From Lysobacter sp. (lineage in GTDB: Bacteria > Pseudomonadota > Gammaproteobacteria > Xanthomonadales > Xanthomonadaceae): 64,000 bases of DNA. This document shows positions 7,456 through 17,800 of this stretch, piece after piece. The position numbers were made by a program, and so were the translations under genes. The stretch covers positions 62,001-126,000 of the forward strand of contig DAHUXS010000011.1 of the NCBI GenBank assembly GCA_027306995.1, given 5' to 3'. The notes below the pieces were generated by a model. The model made no database searches. It had not been told where the DNA came from and was given only the letters and a program-made list of their open reading frames with translations. Position 1 is the stretch's first letter, and each line of letters starts with the position of its first letter.

Positions 7456-8501
7456 CGACCTCGTCGGACCCGCAAGGCTGGAATCACCGCCTGCAGGAAG
7501 TCGAGCTCTCTGTGCAACACGCCTCCCAAGCCGCTGCCCGATCCGAAACCGCCGTCACGCCCGATGCCGAGCGTGGCGAAGTTGCGTGTCGACTGGCGCT
7601 GCGCCATGCCGGCACGCGCGACGTCCGCATTGCCTGGGAATTGAACGGTGCCGCCGATGCGCCATTGCTGATCGTTGCGGGCGGGATCAGCGCCAACCGC
7701 CATGCACTCGCCAGCGCCGCGTTCCCGGAAGCGGGATGGTGGGAAGACCAGCGCGGACTCGGGATCGATCCGTCACGGTTCCGTTTGCTGTCGATCAACT
7801 GGGTCGGCGCCGATGGCGACATCGATGCTCCGATCGATAGTGCCGACCAAGCCGATGCCGTCGCCGCGGTGCTCGATGCCCTGCAACTGCCGCAGGCACT
7901 GGCATGGATCGGATCTTCCTATGGTGCGATGAGCGGATTGCAGTTCGCGGCACGCTATCCCGAACGCCTGCGTGCGTTGGTGGTGATCAGTGGCGCCCAT
8001 CGTGCGCATCCGTTTGCCAGCGCCTGGCGCGCATTGCAGCGGCGCATCGCCGTGCTGGGAATCGAATCGGGCGATGAAAACGCAGGGTTGTCGCTGGCGC
8101 GCCAGCTGGCGATCCTGAGCTATCGCACGCCGGAAGAATTCGCTGCGCGTTTCGCCGAAGCACCGACGGTGACCAACGACGTGGTGCGGGTCGCCGCTGA
8201 GGATTACCTCGACGCCTGCGGTGCGCGCTTCATCGGGCGGATGCCGCCGGTGGCATACCGCAGATTGTCGGAATCGATCGACCTGCATCGCGTCGATCCC
8301 ACGCAGGTGAAGGCGCCGACCACTGTGGTCGCGATCGCCGAGGATCGCCTGGTGCCGTTGCCCGACATGCTCGATCTGTCGTCGAAGCTGCCGCATTCCG
8401 AACTGCACGTATTGCGCTCGCACTACGGGCACGACGCCTTCCTGAAAGAAACCACCGCCATCGCGCGCGTCCTGCGCGCCGCTATCGAGGCCACGCCATG
8501 A
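7452..8501 (+). CDS. metX: Homoserine O-acyltransferase, MetX type
   Basis: Alpha/beta-hydrolase fold acyltransferase that activates homoserine (acetyl or succinyl donor not decidable from sequence) for methionine synthesis. The family opening is LLIVAGGISANRH. The nucleophile elbow is GSSYG (Ser156 from ATG 7452) rather than the common GGSMGG, as I recall for xanthomonad MetX. The Asp is in VAIAEDRLVP and the His in YGHDAF near the end. The open frame runs far upstream through the riboswitch, so that part is not coding. ATG 7452 sits inside a hairpin without a clear ribosome site; GTG 7512, with AGGAAG 11 bp ahead, is the alternative. The stop overlaps metB by ATGA. Confidence 0.85.
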   Translation: MPTSSDPQGWNHRLQEVELSVQHASQAAARSETAVTPDAERGEVACRLALRHAGTRDVRIAWELNGAADAPLLIVAGGISANRHALASAAFPEAGWWEDQRGLGIDPSRFRLLSINWVGADGDIDAPIDSADQADAVAAVLDALQLPQALAWIGSSYGAMSGLQFAARYPERLRALVVISGAHRAHPFASAWRALQRRIAVLGIESGDENAGLSLARQLAILSYRTPEEFAARFAEAPTVTNDVVRVAAEDYLDACGARFIGRMPPVAYRRLSESIDLHRVDPTQVKAPTTVVAIAEDRLVPLPDMLDLSSKLPHSELHVLRSHYGHDAFLKETTAIARVLRAAIEATP

Positions 8502-9691
8502 GCTCCAAGAAGATTTCTCCTGCAACCCGCGCGGTGCGTGCCGGCATCGACAGCGATACCGCCTTTGGTGCGGTGTCGCCGCCGATCGTGCTTTCCACCA
8601 ACTTCTCGTTCGAGGGATTGCACGGCAAGCGCAAGTACGATTACACGCGCAGCGGCAATCCGACCCGCGACCAGTTGGGCGATGCGCTGGCTGCGCTGGA
8701 AGGCGGCGCTGGCGGCGTGATCACTTCGACGGGCATGTCGGCGATCACGCTGGTGCTGCACGCGTTGCTGCAACCGGGCGATCGCCTCGTGGTTCCGCAC
8801 GATTGCTACGGTGGCAGTTGGCGCCTGTTCAACGCACTGGCGAAGAAGGGTGCGTTCGAGCTGGTGATCTGCGATCTCACCGATCCGACTGCGCTGGCCA
8901 AGGCGCTCGACCCGGCGCCGGCGCTGGTGTGGATCGAAACACCGTCGAACCCGTTGCTGCGCATCACCGACGTCCGCTTCGTCGCCGAAGCCGCCAAGCG
9001 CGCCGGTGCGCGCGTGGTCGCCGACAACACCTTCCTGTCGCCGCTGCTGCAGCGCCCGATCGAACTCGGCGCCGACGTGGTCGTGCATTCGACCACCAAG
9101 TACATCAACGGCCACAGCGACGTGGTCGGCGGTGCGGTGATCGCCGCGACCGCCGAACTGCACGAGCACCTGTCGTGGTGGGGCAATGCGCTGGGCATCA
9201 CCGGCGCGCCGTTCGACAGCTTCCTGACGCTGCGCGGTTTGCGCACGCTCGATGCGCGCCTGCGCCTGCATCAGGAAAACACCAAGCAGCTGGTCGATGT
9301 GCTGCAGTCGCATCCGGCGGTGTCCAAGGTCTACTACCCGGGACTGGAATCGCATCCGGGCCATGCGCTGGCGGCGCGCCAGCAGCACGGTTTCGGCGCG
9401 ATGCTCAGCTTCGAGCTGGTGGGTGGCGAAGCTGCGGTCGCGCAACTGGTCGACGGACTGGAGTGCTTCAGCCTGGCGGAGTCGCTGGGCGGCGTGGAAA
9501 GCCTGATCGCCCATCCGGCAACGATGACGCATGCCGCGATGACGCCAGAAGCACGTGCGCTGGCCGGCATCGATGATGGTTTGGTGCGTGTCTCGGTCGG
9601 CATCGAATCGCCCGACGATCTTATCGCCGACCTTAAGGCCGGGCTCGATCGCGCGCTGGCCGCGTGTCCGCCGAAACGCGTCGGCGCATGA
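8498..9691 (+). CDS. metB: Cystathionine gamma-synthase (PLP-dependent)
   Basis: 397-residue Cys/Met-metabolism PLP enzyme that joins acyl-homoserine and cysteine into cystathionine. The cofactor lysine is K201 in STTKYINGHSDVVGG. Family signatures YTRSGNPTR, GGAGGVITSTGMSA, HDCYGGSWRLF and SLGGVESLIAHPATMTH are present. The context (between metX and hom, behind a SAM-I riboswitch) favours MetB over the lyase, although sequence alone cannot exclude cystathionine gamma-lyase activity. Start ATG 8498 overlaps the metX stop and the stop overlaps the hom start, so all three are translationally coupled. Confidence 0.9.
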   Translation: MSSKKISPATRAVRAGIDSDTAFGAVSPPIVLSTNFSFEGLHGKRKYDYTRSGNPTRDQLGDALAALEGGAGGVITSTGMSAITLVLHALLQPGDRLVVPHDCYGGSWRLFNALAKKGAFELVICDLTDPTALAKALDPAPALVWIETPSNPLLRITDVRFVAEAAKRAGARVVADNTFLSPLLQRPIELGADVVVHSTTKYINGHSDVVGGAVIAATAELHEHLSWWGNALGITGAPFDSFLTLRGLRTLDARLRLHQENTKQLVDVLQSHPAVSKVYYPGLESHPGHALAARQQHGFGAMLSFELVGGEAAVAQLVDGLECFSLAESLGGVESLIAHPATMTHAAMTPEARALAGIDDGLVRVSVGIESPDDLIADLKAGLDRALAACPPKRVGA

Positions 9692-10758
9692 GTGCCGTGC
9701 GCGCGATCGCAGCAGCGCCGGTGGCGTCCTCCTTGCGGATGACGCTGCTGGGGACCGGGACAGTCGGTAGCGCTTTCGTCGAGCGGCTTGCGGCGTTGCA
9801 GGGGAGTTCGCTGCTGATTCCGCCGCTGGTGGCGATCGCCAATTCGCGCGGTTTCGCGCGCGTTGACGCGGATACGCAACGTGCCGTCCTCGATGAACTG
9901 CGCGAAGTCGACAACGTGCGTGACGGCGCGTGGATGTCCGGCGACAGCTTCGGTCGTGGCGACATCGTGGTTGATGCCACCGCCAGCGCGTTGGTTGCCG
10001 ATCGCCATGCCGAATGGCTGCGCCGTGGTGCGCACGTGGTGACCGCATGCAAGATCGGGCAGGGCAGTGATCTCGCGCGCTGGTCGCTGATCCAGCGTGC
10101 GCGCCATGACGGCGACACGCAGTACGGCGACAGTGCGACCGTCGGCGCTGGTTTGCCGCTGCTGCGTTCGATCCGCATGCTCAACCGCGGCGGCGATCGC
10201 ATTTACGCGATTGCCGGCGTGCTCTCGGGCTCTTTGGCGTGGCTGTTCAACCATTACGACGGCATGCGTCCGTTCTCGGGCTTCGTGCGTGATGCCCGCG
10301 ACGCCGGCTACACCGAACCCGATCCGCGCGACGATCTGTCGGGCGAGGATGTGCGCCGCAAGATCCTGATCCTTGCACGCGCCGCCGGCGTCGAGCTGGA
10401 GAGCGCCGATGTCGACGTGCAATCGCTGGTGCCGGATGCACTGGCTACGTTGCCGGCGTCCGACGTCGATGCCGCGTTGCCGGCCATGGACGAACTCTTG
10501 CGCCAGCGCTTCGCCGAAGCGCATCGCAATGGCGAAGTGCTGAAGTTCATCGCCCGTCTCGAGGACGGTCGCGCCCGCGTCGGCCTGGAATCGTTGCCCT
10601 TCGATCATCCGCTCGCCGGTGGTGCGGGAACCGACAACCGGGTCGCGATCTGGAGCGATCGTTACAACGTGCAGCCGCTGGTCATCCAGGGTCCGGGTGC
10701 GGGGGCGGAAGTCACTGCTGCCGCCTTGCTCGACGACGTGTTGCAGATCAGGGGTTGA
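9688..10758 (+). CDS. hom: Homoserine dehydrogenase
   Basis: 356-residue enzyme reducing aspartate semialdehyde to homoserine, the substrate of MetX. The NAD(P)-binding site is LLGTGTVGSAFVERL near residue 20. The catalytic and substrate region contains GDSATVGAGLPLL and the family signature GVLSGSLAWLFN. It is not fused to aspartokinase, and no ACT domain follows the catalytic part. The ATG overlaps the metB stop by 4 bp. Being the last gene of the riboswitch operon, it links homoserine supply to SAM level. The next gene (sdaA) converges with no spacer: the two stops are adjacent, and I see no terminator. Confidence 0.9.
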   Translation: MSAVRAIAAAPVASSLRMTLLGTGTVGSAFVERLAALQGSSLLIPPLVAIANSRGFARVDADTQRAVLDELREVDNVRDGAWMSGDSFGRGDIVVDATASALVADRHAEWLRRGAHVVTACKIGQGSDLARWSLIQRARHDGDTQYGDSATVGAGLPLLRSIRMLNRGGDRIYAIAGVLSGSLAWLFNHYDGMRPFSGFVRDARDAGYTEPDPRDDLSGEDVRRKILILARAAGVELESADVDVQSLVPDALATLPASDVDAALPAMDELLRQRFAEAHRNGEVLKFIARLEDGRARVGLESLPFDHPLAGGAGTDNRVAIWSDRYNVQPLVIQGPGAGAEVTAAALLDDVLQIRG

Positions 10759-12141
10759 TCAGCACTCGATGACGTTCACCGCGAGACCGCCGCGGCTGGT
10801 TTCCTTGTACTTGTCCTGCATGTCGCGACCGGTGTCGCGCATGGTCTTGATCACCTTGTCCAGGCTGACCTTGTGCTTGCCGTCGCCGCGCATCGCCATG
10901 CGCGAGGCATTGATCGCCTTGACCGCGCCCATCGCGTTGCGTTCGATGCAGGGGATCTGCACCAAGCCGCCGATCGGGTCGCAGGTGAGGCCGAGGTTGT
11001 GTTCCATGCCGATCTCGGCGGCATTCTCGATCTGCGACGAGGTGCCGCCAAGCGCCGCGGTCAGGCCTGCGGCGGCCATCGAGCAGGCGACGCCGACTTC
11101 GCCCTGGCAACCGACTTCGGCGCCGGAAATGCTGGCATTTTCCTTGTAGAGGATGCCGACTGCAGCCGCGGTCAACAGGAAATCGAATACGCCTTGTTCG
11201 TTGGCGCCCGGGCAGAAGCGATCGTAGTAATGCAGCACCGAGGGGATAATGCCGGCCGCGCCGTTGGTCGGTGCGGTGACGACGCGCCCGCCGGCGGCGT
11301 TTTCCTCGTTCACGGCGAGCGCGTAGAGGTTCACCCAATCGAGCACGGTCAGCGGATCGCGCATCGCCGCTTCCGGGCGCAACGACAGTTCCGCATACAG
11401 TGCGGGTGCACGCCGCGCGACGTGCAGGCCGCCGGGCAGGGTGCCGGTTTCGCGGATGCCGCGAGCGACGCAGGACTGCATCGCCGCCCATAGCTCGCGC
11501 AGGCCAGTGACGATGTCCTCGTCGCTGCGCCAGGCGCGTTCGTTCTCCATCATCAACCGTGCGATCGACAGTCCGGTGTCCTTGCTGCGTGCGAGCAACT
11601 GGTCGCCGCTGGAAAACGGATGCGCGACCTCGGTGGTGTCGGCGACGATGCGGTCTTCCGCCGCTTCGTCCTGGTTGACCACGAAGCCGCCGCCGACCGA
11701 GTAGTAGTCGCGTGTCGCCAGTTCGCTGCCATCGGCGTCGTAGGCGGCGAAGCGCATGCCATTCGTGTGGAATGGCAGCTTCTGGCGCTTGTTCATGATG
11801 AGATCGGTCTTCTCGTTGAAGTCGATCTCGTGTTCGCCGTGCAGGCGGATGCGCTTGCTGGTGCGGATACGCTCCAGCGCGGCGGGAATGATGTCGGGGT
11901 CGATCTGGTTCGGCCAGTGGCCTTCCAGGCCCATCAGCACCGCCTTGTCGGTGCCGTGGCCACGACCGGTCAATGCAAGGGAGCCGAACACTTCGGCGCG
12001 AACGCGCGCGACTTGCTGCAATCGTCCGCTTTCGGCGAGGTGGTGTTCGATGAAGCGCGCAGCCGCGCGCATCGGCCCGACGGTATGGGACGAGCTCGGG
12101 CCAATGCCGATCTTGTAGATGTCGAAGGTGCTGACGGCCAT
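10759..12141 (-). CDS. sdaA: L-serine ammonia-lyase (iron-sulfur dependent)
   Basis: 460-residue single-chain L-serine dehydratase that converts serine to pyruvate and ammonia using a [4Fe-4S] cluster. The start [20 protein letters not shown] followed by VGPM is the family signature. Further motifs are [40 protein letters not shown] and [19 protein letters not shown], whose Cys residues supply the cluster ligands. Length and both domains (beta domain at the N terminus, alpha domain from about 175) are normal. It sits downstream of nothing obvious in its direction; cytochrome b561 follows 18 bp later and could be cotranscribed. Confidence 0.96.
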   Translation of the reverse strand: MAVSTFDIYKIGIGPSSSHTVGPMRAAARFIEHHLAESGRLQQVARVRAEVFGSLALTGRGHGTDKAVLMGLEGHWPNQIDPDIIPAALERIRTSKRIRLHGEHEIDFNEKTDLIMNKRQKLPFHTNGMRFAAYDADGSELATRDYYSVGGGFVVNQDEAAEDRIVADTTEVAHPFSSGDQLLARSKDTGLSIARLMMENERAWRSDEDIVTGLRELWAAMQSCVARGIRETGTLPGGLHVARRAPALYAELSLRPEAAMRDPLTVLDWVNLYALAVNEENAAGGRVVTAPTNGAAGIIPSVLHYYDRFCPGANEQGVFDFLLTAAAVGILYKENASISGAEVGCQGEVGVACSMAAAGLTAALGGTSSQIENAAEIGMEHNLGLTCDPIGGLVQIPCIERNAMGAVKAINASRMAMRGDGKHKVSLDKVIKTMRDTGRDMQDKYKETSRGGLAVNVIEC

Positions 12142-12159
12142 TGCTGGATTCTTCCGGTG

Positions 12160-12687
12160 TCAGGAGCCGCGCAACATTCGCGTGAGCGTGGTGTTGCGAC
12201 GGAACATGTGGTGGTGGACGGCGGCGAGTGCGTGCAGCACGGCGACGATGACCAGCGCCCAGAACAGCTGGGTATGGCGTCCTTCCATGATTTCGTGCGC
12301 GGCGTCGTCGGGCGCGACCAGGCGCGGCATCTCGAACAAGCCGAACCAGCGCACGGCGTGGTCGCCGTAGTTCGACATCATCCAGCCGGTGATCGGGACT
12401 GCGAACAGCAAGACATACAGGACGAAATGGCCGAAAGCGGCGATGCGCCGTTGCGCCACGGAAACGCCCGCGAGCGGGGCCGGTCGACCGGCATAAAGAC
12501 GCCAGACAAGACGCGCGATCGCCAACGCGAGGATGGTGACGCCAAGGGAGATGTGCAGGGCCATGGTGCCGCGCGGCAGGTCGTCATGGAACAGGCCAAG
12601 CGCGCCCTGGACGATCAGCAGCGCGACGATCAGCCAATGGAAGGATCGGCTGACGCCGCCCCAGGTCTCGGTGTTCTTGAGGGTCAC
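12160..12687 (-). CDS. Cytochrome b561 family protein (copy 2)
   Basis: 175-residue inner-membrane di-heme cytochrome with four transmembrane segments. Candidate heme His residues lie in SFHWLIV, HISLGV, GHFVLYVLL and HALAAVHHH, the arrangement of the CybB family, which passes electrons from quinols. No ATG is available; the frame fits best from GTG 12685-12687 (protein begins VTLKNTETWGGVS, matching MPLKNTPGEWGGVS of the related gene at 13.5-14.1 kb). It lies on the same strand as the YceI/b561 pair upstream and appears to be a duplicate of that b561 gene, separated by a small inverted gene. Confidence 0.85.
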   Translation of the reverse strand: MTLKNTETWGGVSRSFHWLIVALLIVQGALGLFHDDLPRGTMALHISLGVTILALAIARLVWRLYAGRPAPLAGVSVAQRRIAAFGHFVLYVLLFAVPITGWMMSNYGDHAVRWFGLFEMPRLVAPDDAAHEIMEGRHTQLFWALVIVAVLHALAAVHHHMFRRNTTLTRMLRGS

Positions 12688-12750
12688 GCACGCGTCCGGC
12701 AGGGAATACCCGCAGATTCTAGGCCGGAAGCGCCTGTTATGCTGCGCCGG

Positions 12751-13002
12751 ATGCGTCTCATCCTGTTCCAGCGCGACAACTGCCATCTCTGCGATCTCGC
12801 GCTCGACGTGCTGGCGCAGGCGCACTGCCCGGAATTCGACAGCGTGTTCATCGACGACGATGACATTCTGGAATCACGTTATGGCGTGCGCGTGCCGGTA
12901 TTGCACGAAACCGCCAGCGGCAGGGAACTGGGCTGGCCGTTCGATGCGGCCAAGGTGCGCGATTTCCTCACTTCGCCGGCTGCAACACCACTTTCGTGCT
13001 GA
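12751..13002 (+). CDS. Glutaredoxin-like thiol protein
   Basis: 83-residue thioredoxin-fold protein starting MRLILFQRDNCHLCDLALDV. The CHLC redox pair is at residues 11-14 and the cis-proline is in VRVPVLHE. It matches the short glutaredoxin-like (DUF836-type) proteins. An ATG four codons upstream (12739) is an equal alternative; a much longer open frame upstream is not coding, because it runs antisense through the b561 and sdaA genes. The last 35 bp overlap the convergent yceI gene. Being inverted between two YceI/b561 modules is unusual. Confidence 0.75.
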   Translation: MRLILFQRDNCHLCDLALDVLAQAHCPEFDSVFIDDDDILESRYGVRVPVLHETASGRELGWPFDAAKVRDFLTSPAATPLSC

Positions 13003-13516
13003 CCGCGATCGCATCGGGGATCAGCTTGGTGTCCGCCCATTCGCCGGCACCGACGCCGAAGTCGAGGCGTTTCACCGTGGCCTTGCCGGCCAGCACCGGC
13101 TTCGCGCCGGGTGTCCAGGTGAATTCCAGCGTGACCGGCTTGCTCACGCCATGTAGCGACAAGGTGCCGTCGGCAGCGTAGCGACCGCCACCCAGCGCGC
13201 GGAACTTGGTGGCGACATAGGTGGCCTGCGGGAATTTCGCCACGCCGAAGAATGCGCTGTCGCGCATCTGGCCGTCGTAGTCGGGATTGCGCGTGGTGGC
13301 GGTCGCCATCGGAATGGTGACTTCGAGTTTCGCCGTCGCCAGTTGTTGCGGATCGAACGACAGCTTGGTGTTGAAGCCCGGGAACGTTCCGGCGAAGGTG
13401 TCGCCCTGGTATTTGCCGGCGAAGGCAAGCGCGGAGCCGGGAGCCTGGACGTAATCGGTGGCGAATGCTGGCGCTGCGGACAGCGCAAGTGCGAACAGCA
13501 ATGCGGAACGGATCAT
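12968..13516 (-). CDS. YceI family periplasmic protein (copy 2)
   Basis: 182 residues. The signal peptide MIRSALLFALALSAAPAFAT is followed by one YceI domain, an eight-stranded lipocalin-like barrel that binds isoprenoid quinones or similar lipids in this family. Motifs are FDPQQLATAKLEVTIPM, DSAFFGVAKFPQATYV, GTLSLHGVSKPV and LDFGVGAGEWAD near the end. ATG 13514-13516 has AAGGAG 7-8 bp upstream and overlaps the stop of the b561 gene by ATGA, so the two are coupled. This supports a lipid-carrier/electron-transfer partnership with cytochrome b561. Confidence 0.9.
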   Translation of the reverse strand: MIRSALLFALALSAAPAFATDYVQAPGSALAFAGKYQGDTFAGTFPGFNTKLSFDPQQLATAKLEVTIPMATATTRNPDYDGQMRDSAFFGVAKFPQATYVATKFRALGGGRYAADGTLSLHGVSKPVTLEFTWTPGAKPVLAGKATVKRLDFGVGAGEWADTKLIPDAIAVSTKVVLQPAK

Positions 13517-14091
13517 GGGATGTCTCCTTGATCGTGGCGACGCAGCCAGCCGCGCGGCAACATGCGGGCGAGGGTGGCGTCGCGCTGGAAGAAGTGGTGG
13601 TAGATGGCGGCGAGCGCATGCAGTGTAGCCAGCGCGACCATCGTCCAGAACAGCCATTCGTGGATGGATGCCATCCGTTCATGGAGATCGTGGTCGCGGG
13701 CGACGAGCGCGGGAAGATTGATCATCCCGAACCACTGCAACGGGAAGCCGGCGGCCGAATTGACGACCCAGCCGCTGATCGGCGTCGCCAGCAGCAGGGC
13801 ATACAAGGCCCAATGCATGGACGTCGCGGCGAGATGCTGCCCGCGCGATATTCCCGGAACTTCCGCGGGCGCGCCGGCGTACAGGCGCCACAACAGCCGC
13901 AACACCACCAGCGCGAGCAGGGTGAGCCCGATCGATTTATGCAGCGCGTATGTCGCGATCTTGTGCGGGCTGATCGGCAGGTCGACCATGGTCAGGCCGA
14001 GGTATCCCATCACGATGATCAGCACGACGATCAGCCAGTGCAGGGTCTGGCTGACGCCACCCCATTCGCCCGGTGTGTTTTTCAGCGGCAT
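13513..14091 (-). CDS. Cytochrome b561 family protein (copy 1)
   Basis: 192-residue four-helix membrane cytochrome. Candidate heme ligands are in TLHWLIV, ALHKSIGLTLLAL, MHWALYALLLATPISGW and ATLHALAAIYHHF. Closely similar to the b561 gene at 12160-12687 (same start motif PLKNT..WGGVS and end motif HALAA.HH.F.R..TL.RMLRG). It stands 15 bp after a yceI gene and overlaps the next yceI by 4 bp, forming yceI-b561-yceI on one transcript. It probably oxidises quinols in the inner membrane with YceI handling the lipid on the periplasmic side; that pairing is inference. Confidence 0.9.
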   Translation of the reverse strand: MPLKNTPGEWGGVSQTLHWLIVVLIIVMGYLGLTMVDLPISPHKIATYALHKSIGLTLLALVVLRLLWRLYAGAPAEVPGISRGQHLAATSMHWALYALLLATPISGWVVNSAAGFPLQWFGMINLPALVARDHDLHERMASIHEWLFWTMVALATLHALAAIYHHFFQRDATLARMLPRGWLRRHDQGDIP

Positions 14092-14106
14092 GCGGGTGGC
14101 TGTCCT

Positions 14107-14718
14107 TTATTTGGAAGGTTGTGACGCGGTGGCGCCATCGTGGCGGACCAGTTCGGCTTCGATGCGCAGTTCGACATCATCGCCCACCAGAGATTTCCAG
14201 GACGTCATCCCGAAATCGCTGCGCTTCAATTGCGCCTGCGCGGAAAAGCCGGCAGTGCGGCGGAACGGCGGCAACGGATAGCGCGCGATCTTGTTGAGCA
14301 CCAGGTCCATGCAGAACGGACGGGTGACGCCGTGCAGGGTGAGGTCACCGCAGGCGACGCCGTGGTTGGCGTCCTTGCGGGTGATATTGGTCGAAACAAA
14401 GCGCGCCTGCGGGTAGCGCTTCACGTCGAGGAAGCGCGGCGCGAAGATCGCGGCGGCCCAGCCGGAATCCCCCATGTCGATGCGCTCCATCGGCACGTTC
14501 ACTTCCAGGCGCGCGCTGCTCCAGTCGTCGGCATCGAACAGCAGGCTGCCTTCGCTGCCGGAGACGGTGCCGAGCGCCTTGGAGTAGCCGGCGTGATCGA
14601 TCGCGAAGAGGACGCGGGTATGCACCGGGTCGATGACGAAACGCTCCGGCTCGCCGGCCCGTGCCGCGGTGGCGGTGACGAGGGCGAGAATCACCAATGG
14701 CAGGAGGCGGCAGCGCAT
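14107..14718 (-). CDS. YceI family periplasmic protein (copy 1)
   Basis: 203 residues with signal peptide MRCRLLPLVILALVTATAARA. The YceI barrel motifs are FVIDPVHTRVLFAIDHAGYS at the start, FAPRFLDVKRYPQARFVS, GDLTLHGVTRPF and LKRSDFGMTSWKSLVGDDVE near the end. It differs clearly from copy 2 (13.0-13.5 kb), so the duplication is old or the two were recruited separately. First gene of the leftward yceI-b561-yceI transcript, divergent from the hybrid sensor kinase; the 117-bp gap between them must hold both promoters. Confidence 0.9.
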   Translation of the reverse strand: MRCRLLPLVILALVTATAARAGEPERFVIDPVHTRVLFAIDHAGYSKALGTVSGSEGSLLFDADDWSSARLEVNVPMERIDMGDSGWAAAIFAPRFLDVKRYPQARFVSTNITRKDANHGVACGDLTLHGVTRPFCMDLVLNKIARYPLPPFRRTAGFSAQAQLKRSDFGMTSWKSLVGDDVELRIEAELVRHDGATASQPSK

Positions 14719-14835
14719 GCCCGGATTCTATGTCAGCGCCGGGGTGGCGGTCGTGGTGCTTGCGACGGGGCGGGCGGGGCGGTCACACTGCGGTCAGGAC
14801 GCGGAGGGGGAGCCCGCGGGAGGAGCAGGAGCGCG

Positions 14836-17800
14836 ATGTCCAGCAGCAAGGCCTTGATTGCGTTGATCGCCGGACTGGCGTTCTTCGGCATGGCCGGCGA
14901 TATCGCTGCGCAGGAGATACCGCGCATTCCGCGCATGCGCCTGCTGCGGATCACCGATGGCCTGCCCTCGAACGAAGTGACGGACATCGCCCGCGATCGC
15001 GACGGATTCATCTGGATGGCGACGCCCGATGGCCTGGTGCGTTACGACGGCAGCGGCCTGCGCATCTGGCGCCCGGAAGGCGATGGCAGCAAGGGGCTGC
15101 CGATCGGCGAAATCGCGCGTGTCCACGTCGATGCGGGCAATCGCCTGTGGGTGGCGCTCATGAACGATGGCGCGGTGATGCTGGATGCGCAGCGCAAGAC
15201 CATCACCCGCTTCGATGAATCCACGCCGGGGTTCAAGAATCACAACATCATGTCCATCACCAGCATCGGCAACGATGCCTGGATGGGCACCGGCGGCGAT
15301 GGTCTGTACCGCATCGATGCCGCCGGCCACGTACACAGCTGGCATATGGACGAGAATGATGTCGCCAGCCTTCCTGCGGATACCGTGCCGTCGGTATCGG
15401 CGGCGTCGGATGGCAGCCTGTGGATCGGCACCTCCGCCGGCCTGGCGCACATGCGCGAGGGGCGGATCGAACGCATTCCGTTGCCCGGCGCACAACCTGC
15501 GGCAATCATCTACTACGTGCAGGCGACCGGGCGCGGCGTCTGGGTTGGCGCTGCCAGTGGCGTGTATTACCTCGATGCCGATGGCCATTGGCACACGCCG
15601 TTCTGGAGTGGTGTGTTCCAGCGCCCCAATGCTGCCTTGCGCATTGCCCCCGATCGCGGTGGCGAACTGTGGATCGGTAGCCAGAAACGCCTGTGGCACG
15701 TGGTGCCGGGGCAATCACCGGTCGCCATCGATCCCGATGGCCGCCCGATCGAGCGCCTGGTCAACGGGATTGTCGTGGGGCCCAATGGCGAAGTGTGGGC
15801 GGGCGCGCCGCAGGCCGGGCTCGGTTACCTGCGCCCCGATTGGCGCGGTATCAGCGAATTACGCTACGGCAGCGGTCCGCTCGATTTGGCGGGGATGACC
15901 TATCGCGCCATCGGGCCTGGCGACCATGGCACGACATGGCTAGGTGGCGACGATGGCGACATCGAGCGCGTGACCCGCGATGGCCGTCTCGAGCGCATTC
16001 CATCGCAGGTCCGCCAGCAACTTGCTGGTACCCATCCATTTTCGATCCTGGCTGCGCACGATGGCAGCGTGTGGATCGGCGAGCGCAAGGGGCTTTATCG
16101 CGTCGGTCGCGATGGCCGGGTGCAGTCGTGGCTGGCCGATGCAGCCGTGGATCCGCCACCGGGGGATACCGTGCGGCGCTTGCGCGAAGCGGCGGACGGC
16201 AGTATCTGGCTGCTGGGGAATGGCGGCGTGCAACAGCGCGATGCCTTGGGACATGTCTTGCGCACGATCGGCCTGGAGGGTATCGATCGGATGGACGAAC
16301 TGGTGCTGGACACCAAGGGCGCGCTATGGGTGATCGCCGACAAGCAGATCGCGCGCGCCGGTGCCGGCGATGTCCGCTTCGATCCCGTCGCCGGGTTGCA
16401 GGGCGACGATGTCTATTCCCTGGGGTTCGATCGCGATGGGGGCCTGTGGGCGCATCGCCGCGGTGGACTGGCGCATTACCACCTGCAGGGGAATCGCTGG
16501 CAGCGCGATGTTCTGGTTGCTACATCCCCAACGGGGTTGCCGCAGGTCGACAGTTCTTCCCTGCAGATGGATCCGCGAGGACGGGTCTGGCTTGCCACCC
16601 GTCGCGGCCTGTTGCGGTGGGATCCGCAAGCGCGCCAGCTGCACCACATCGGCAGCGAACACGGATTGCAGAATCAGGATTTTCTTTTCAGCGGCGGCAC
16701 TGTCGTGATGGGCGAGGATGGTCGTCTCGTGGCCTCGACCCAGGGCGGCACCGTGGTGCTGGTCGATACCCTGGCCGCCGATCCGCCGCTGCACACGCCG
16801 TTGCTGGCCGGTGCGACCATCGAGGCGCGTCGCAATGGGCAATGGACGGCGCTCGATCCCGACAAGGCGCAACTGGCGCCGGAGGATCGCGAGGTGCGCG
16901 TCGCGATGCACCTGCTCGCCTACGAGAATCCCGCCGGCAATCATTACTGGACGCGACTCGACGGCATGGATCGCGATTGGGTCGACCAGGGCGCGAATCC
17001 GGAGCGCGTCTTCACCGGGCTGGCCGCGGGTGCGCATCGCTTGCGGGTGCGGGCACAGGATGCATTCGGCAATCCGGCACGGGAACGCCAACTGCGTTTC
17101 AGCGTGCGCGCGCCGTGGTGGTGGACCCCATGGGCAAAACTGGCCTGGCTCGCATGCGCACTGGTCTTGTTCGTGCTTGGCGTGCGCGCATGGCGCAAGC
17201 GGCGCGAACAGCAACGCCAGTTCCACGACGCCGAACAACGACGCAGAATCGCCGAAGAAGCCTCGTTGGCGAAGACGCGTTTCCTCGCCACGCTTGGCCA
17301 TGAAATCCGCACGCCGATGACCGGCGTCCTCGGCATGTCGGAATTGCTGGAATCGACGCCGCTGGACGACGGCCAGCGTGGCCAGGTGCGCACCATTCGC
17401 CGCGCCGGCGAACACCTGTTGAAACTGGTGGACGACGCGCTTGACCTTGCGCGGATCGAAGCCGGGCGCATGGAACTCGTGGAGGCGCCTTTCGATGTCG
17501 GCGCGCTGGTCGCCGATGTCAGCGACTGGGCGGCGCCGAATGCGTTGCGCAAGGGCCTGCTGTTCTCGGCGAGCGTGGATGACGACGTGTCGCCGGCATT
17601 GCGCGGCGATGTTGTGCGCGTGCGCCAGATCCTGCTCAACCTGATCGGCAACGCCATCAAATTCACCGAACACGGGCGCATCGACATGCACGTTTCGCGT
17701 GGCGATGCGCAGGGCATCGTGGTCGAAGTGCGCGATACCGGCCCGGGCATGAACGCCGAACAGCAGGCACGGCTGTTCCGCCGGTTCGAGCAGGCCGAGG

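Noticed and set aside
14140-14835. Upstream extension of the sensor-kinase open frame
   Set aside because: It is antisense to a YceI gene; the real start has a signal peptide at ATG 14836 and AGGAG in front.
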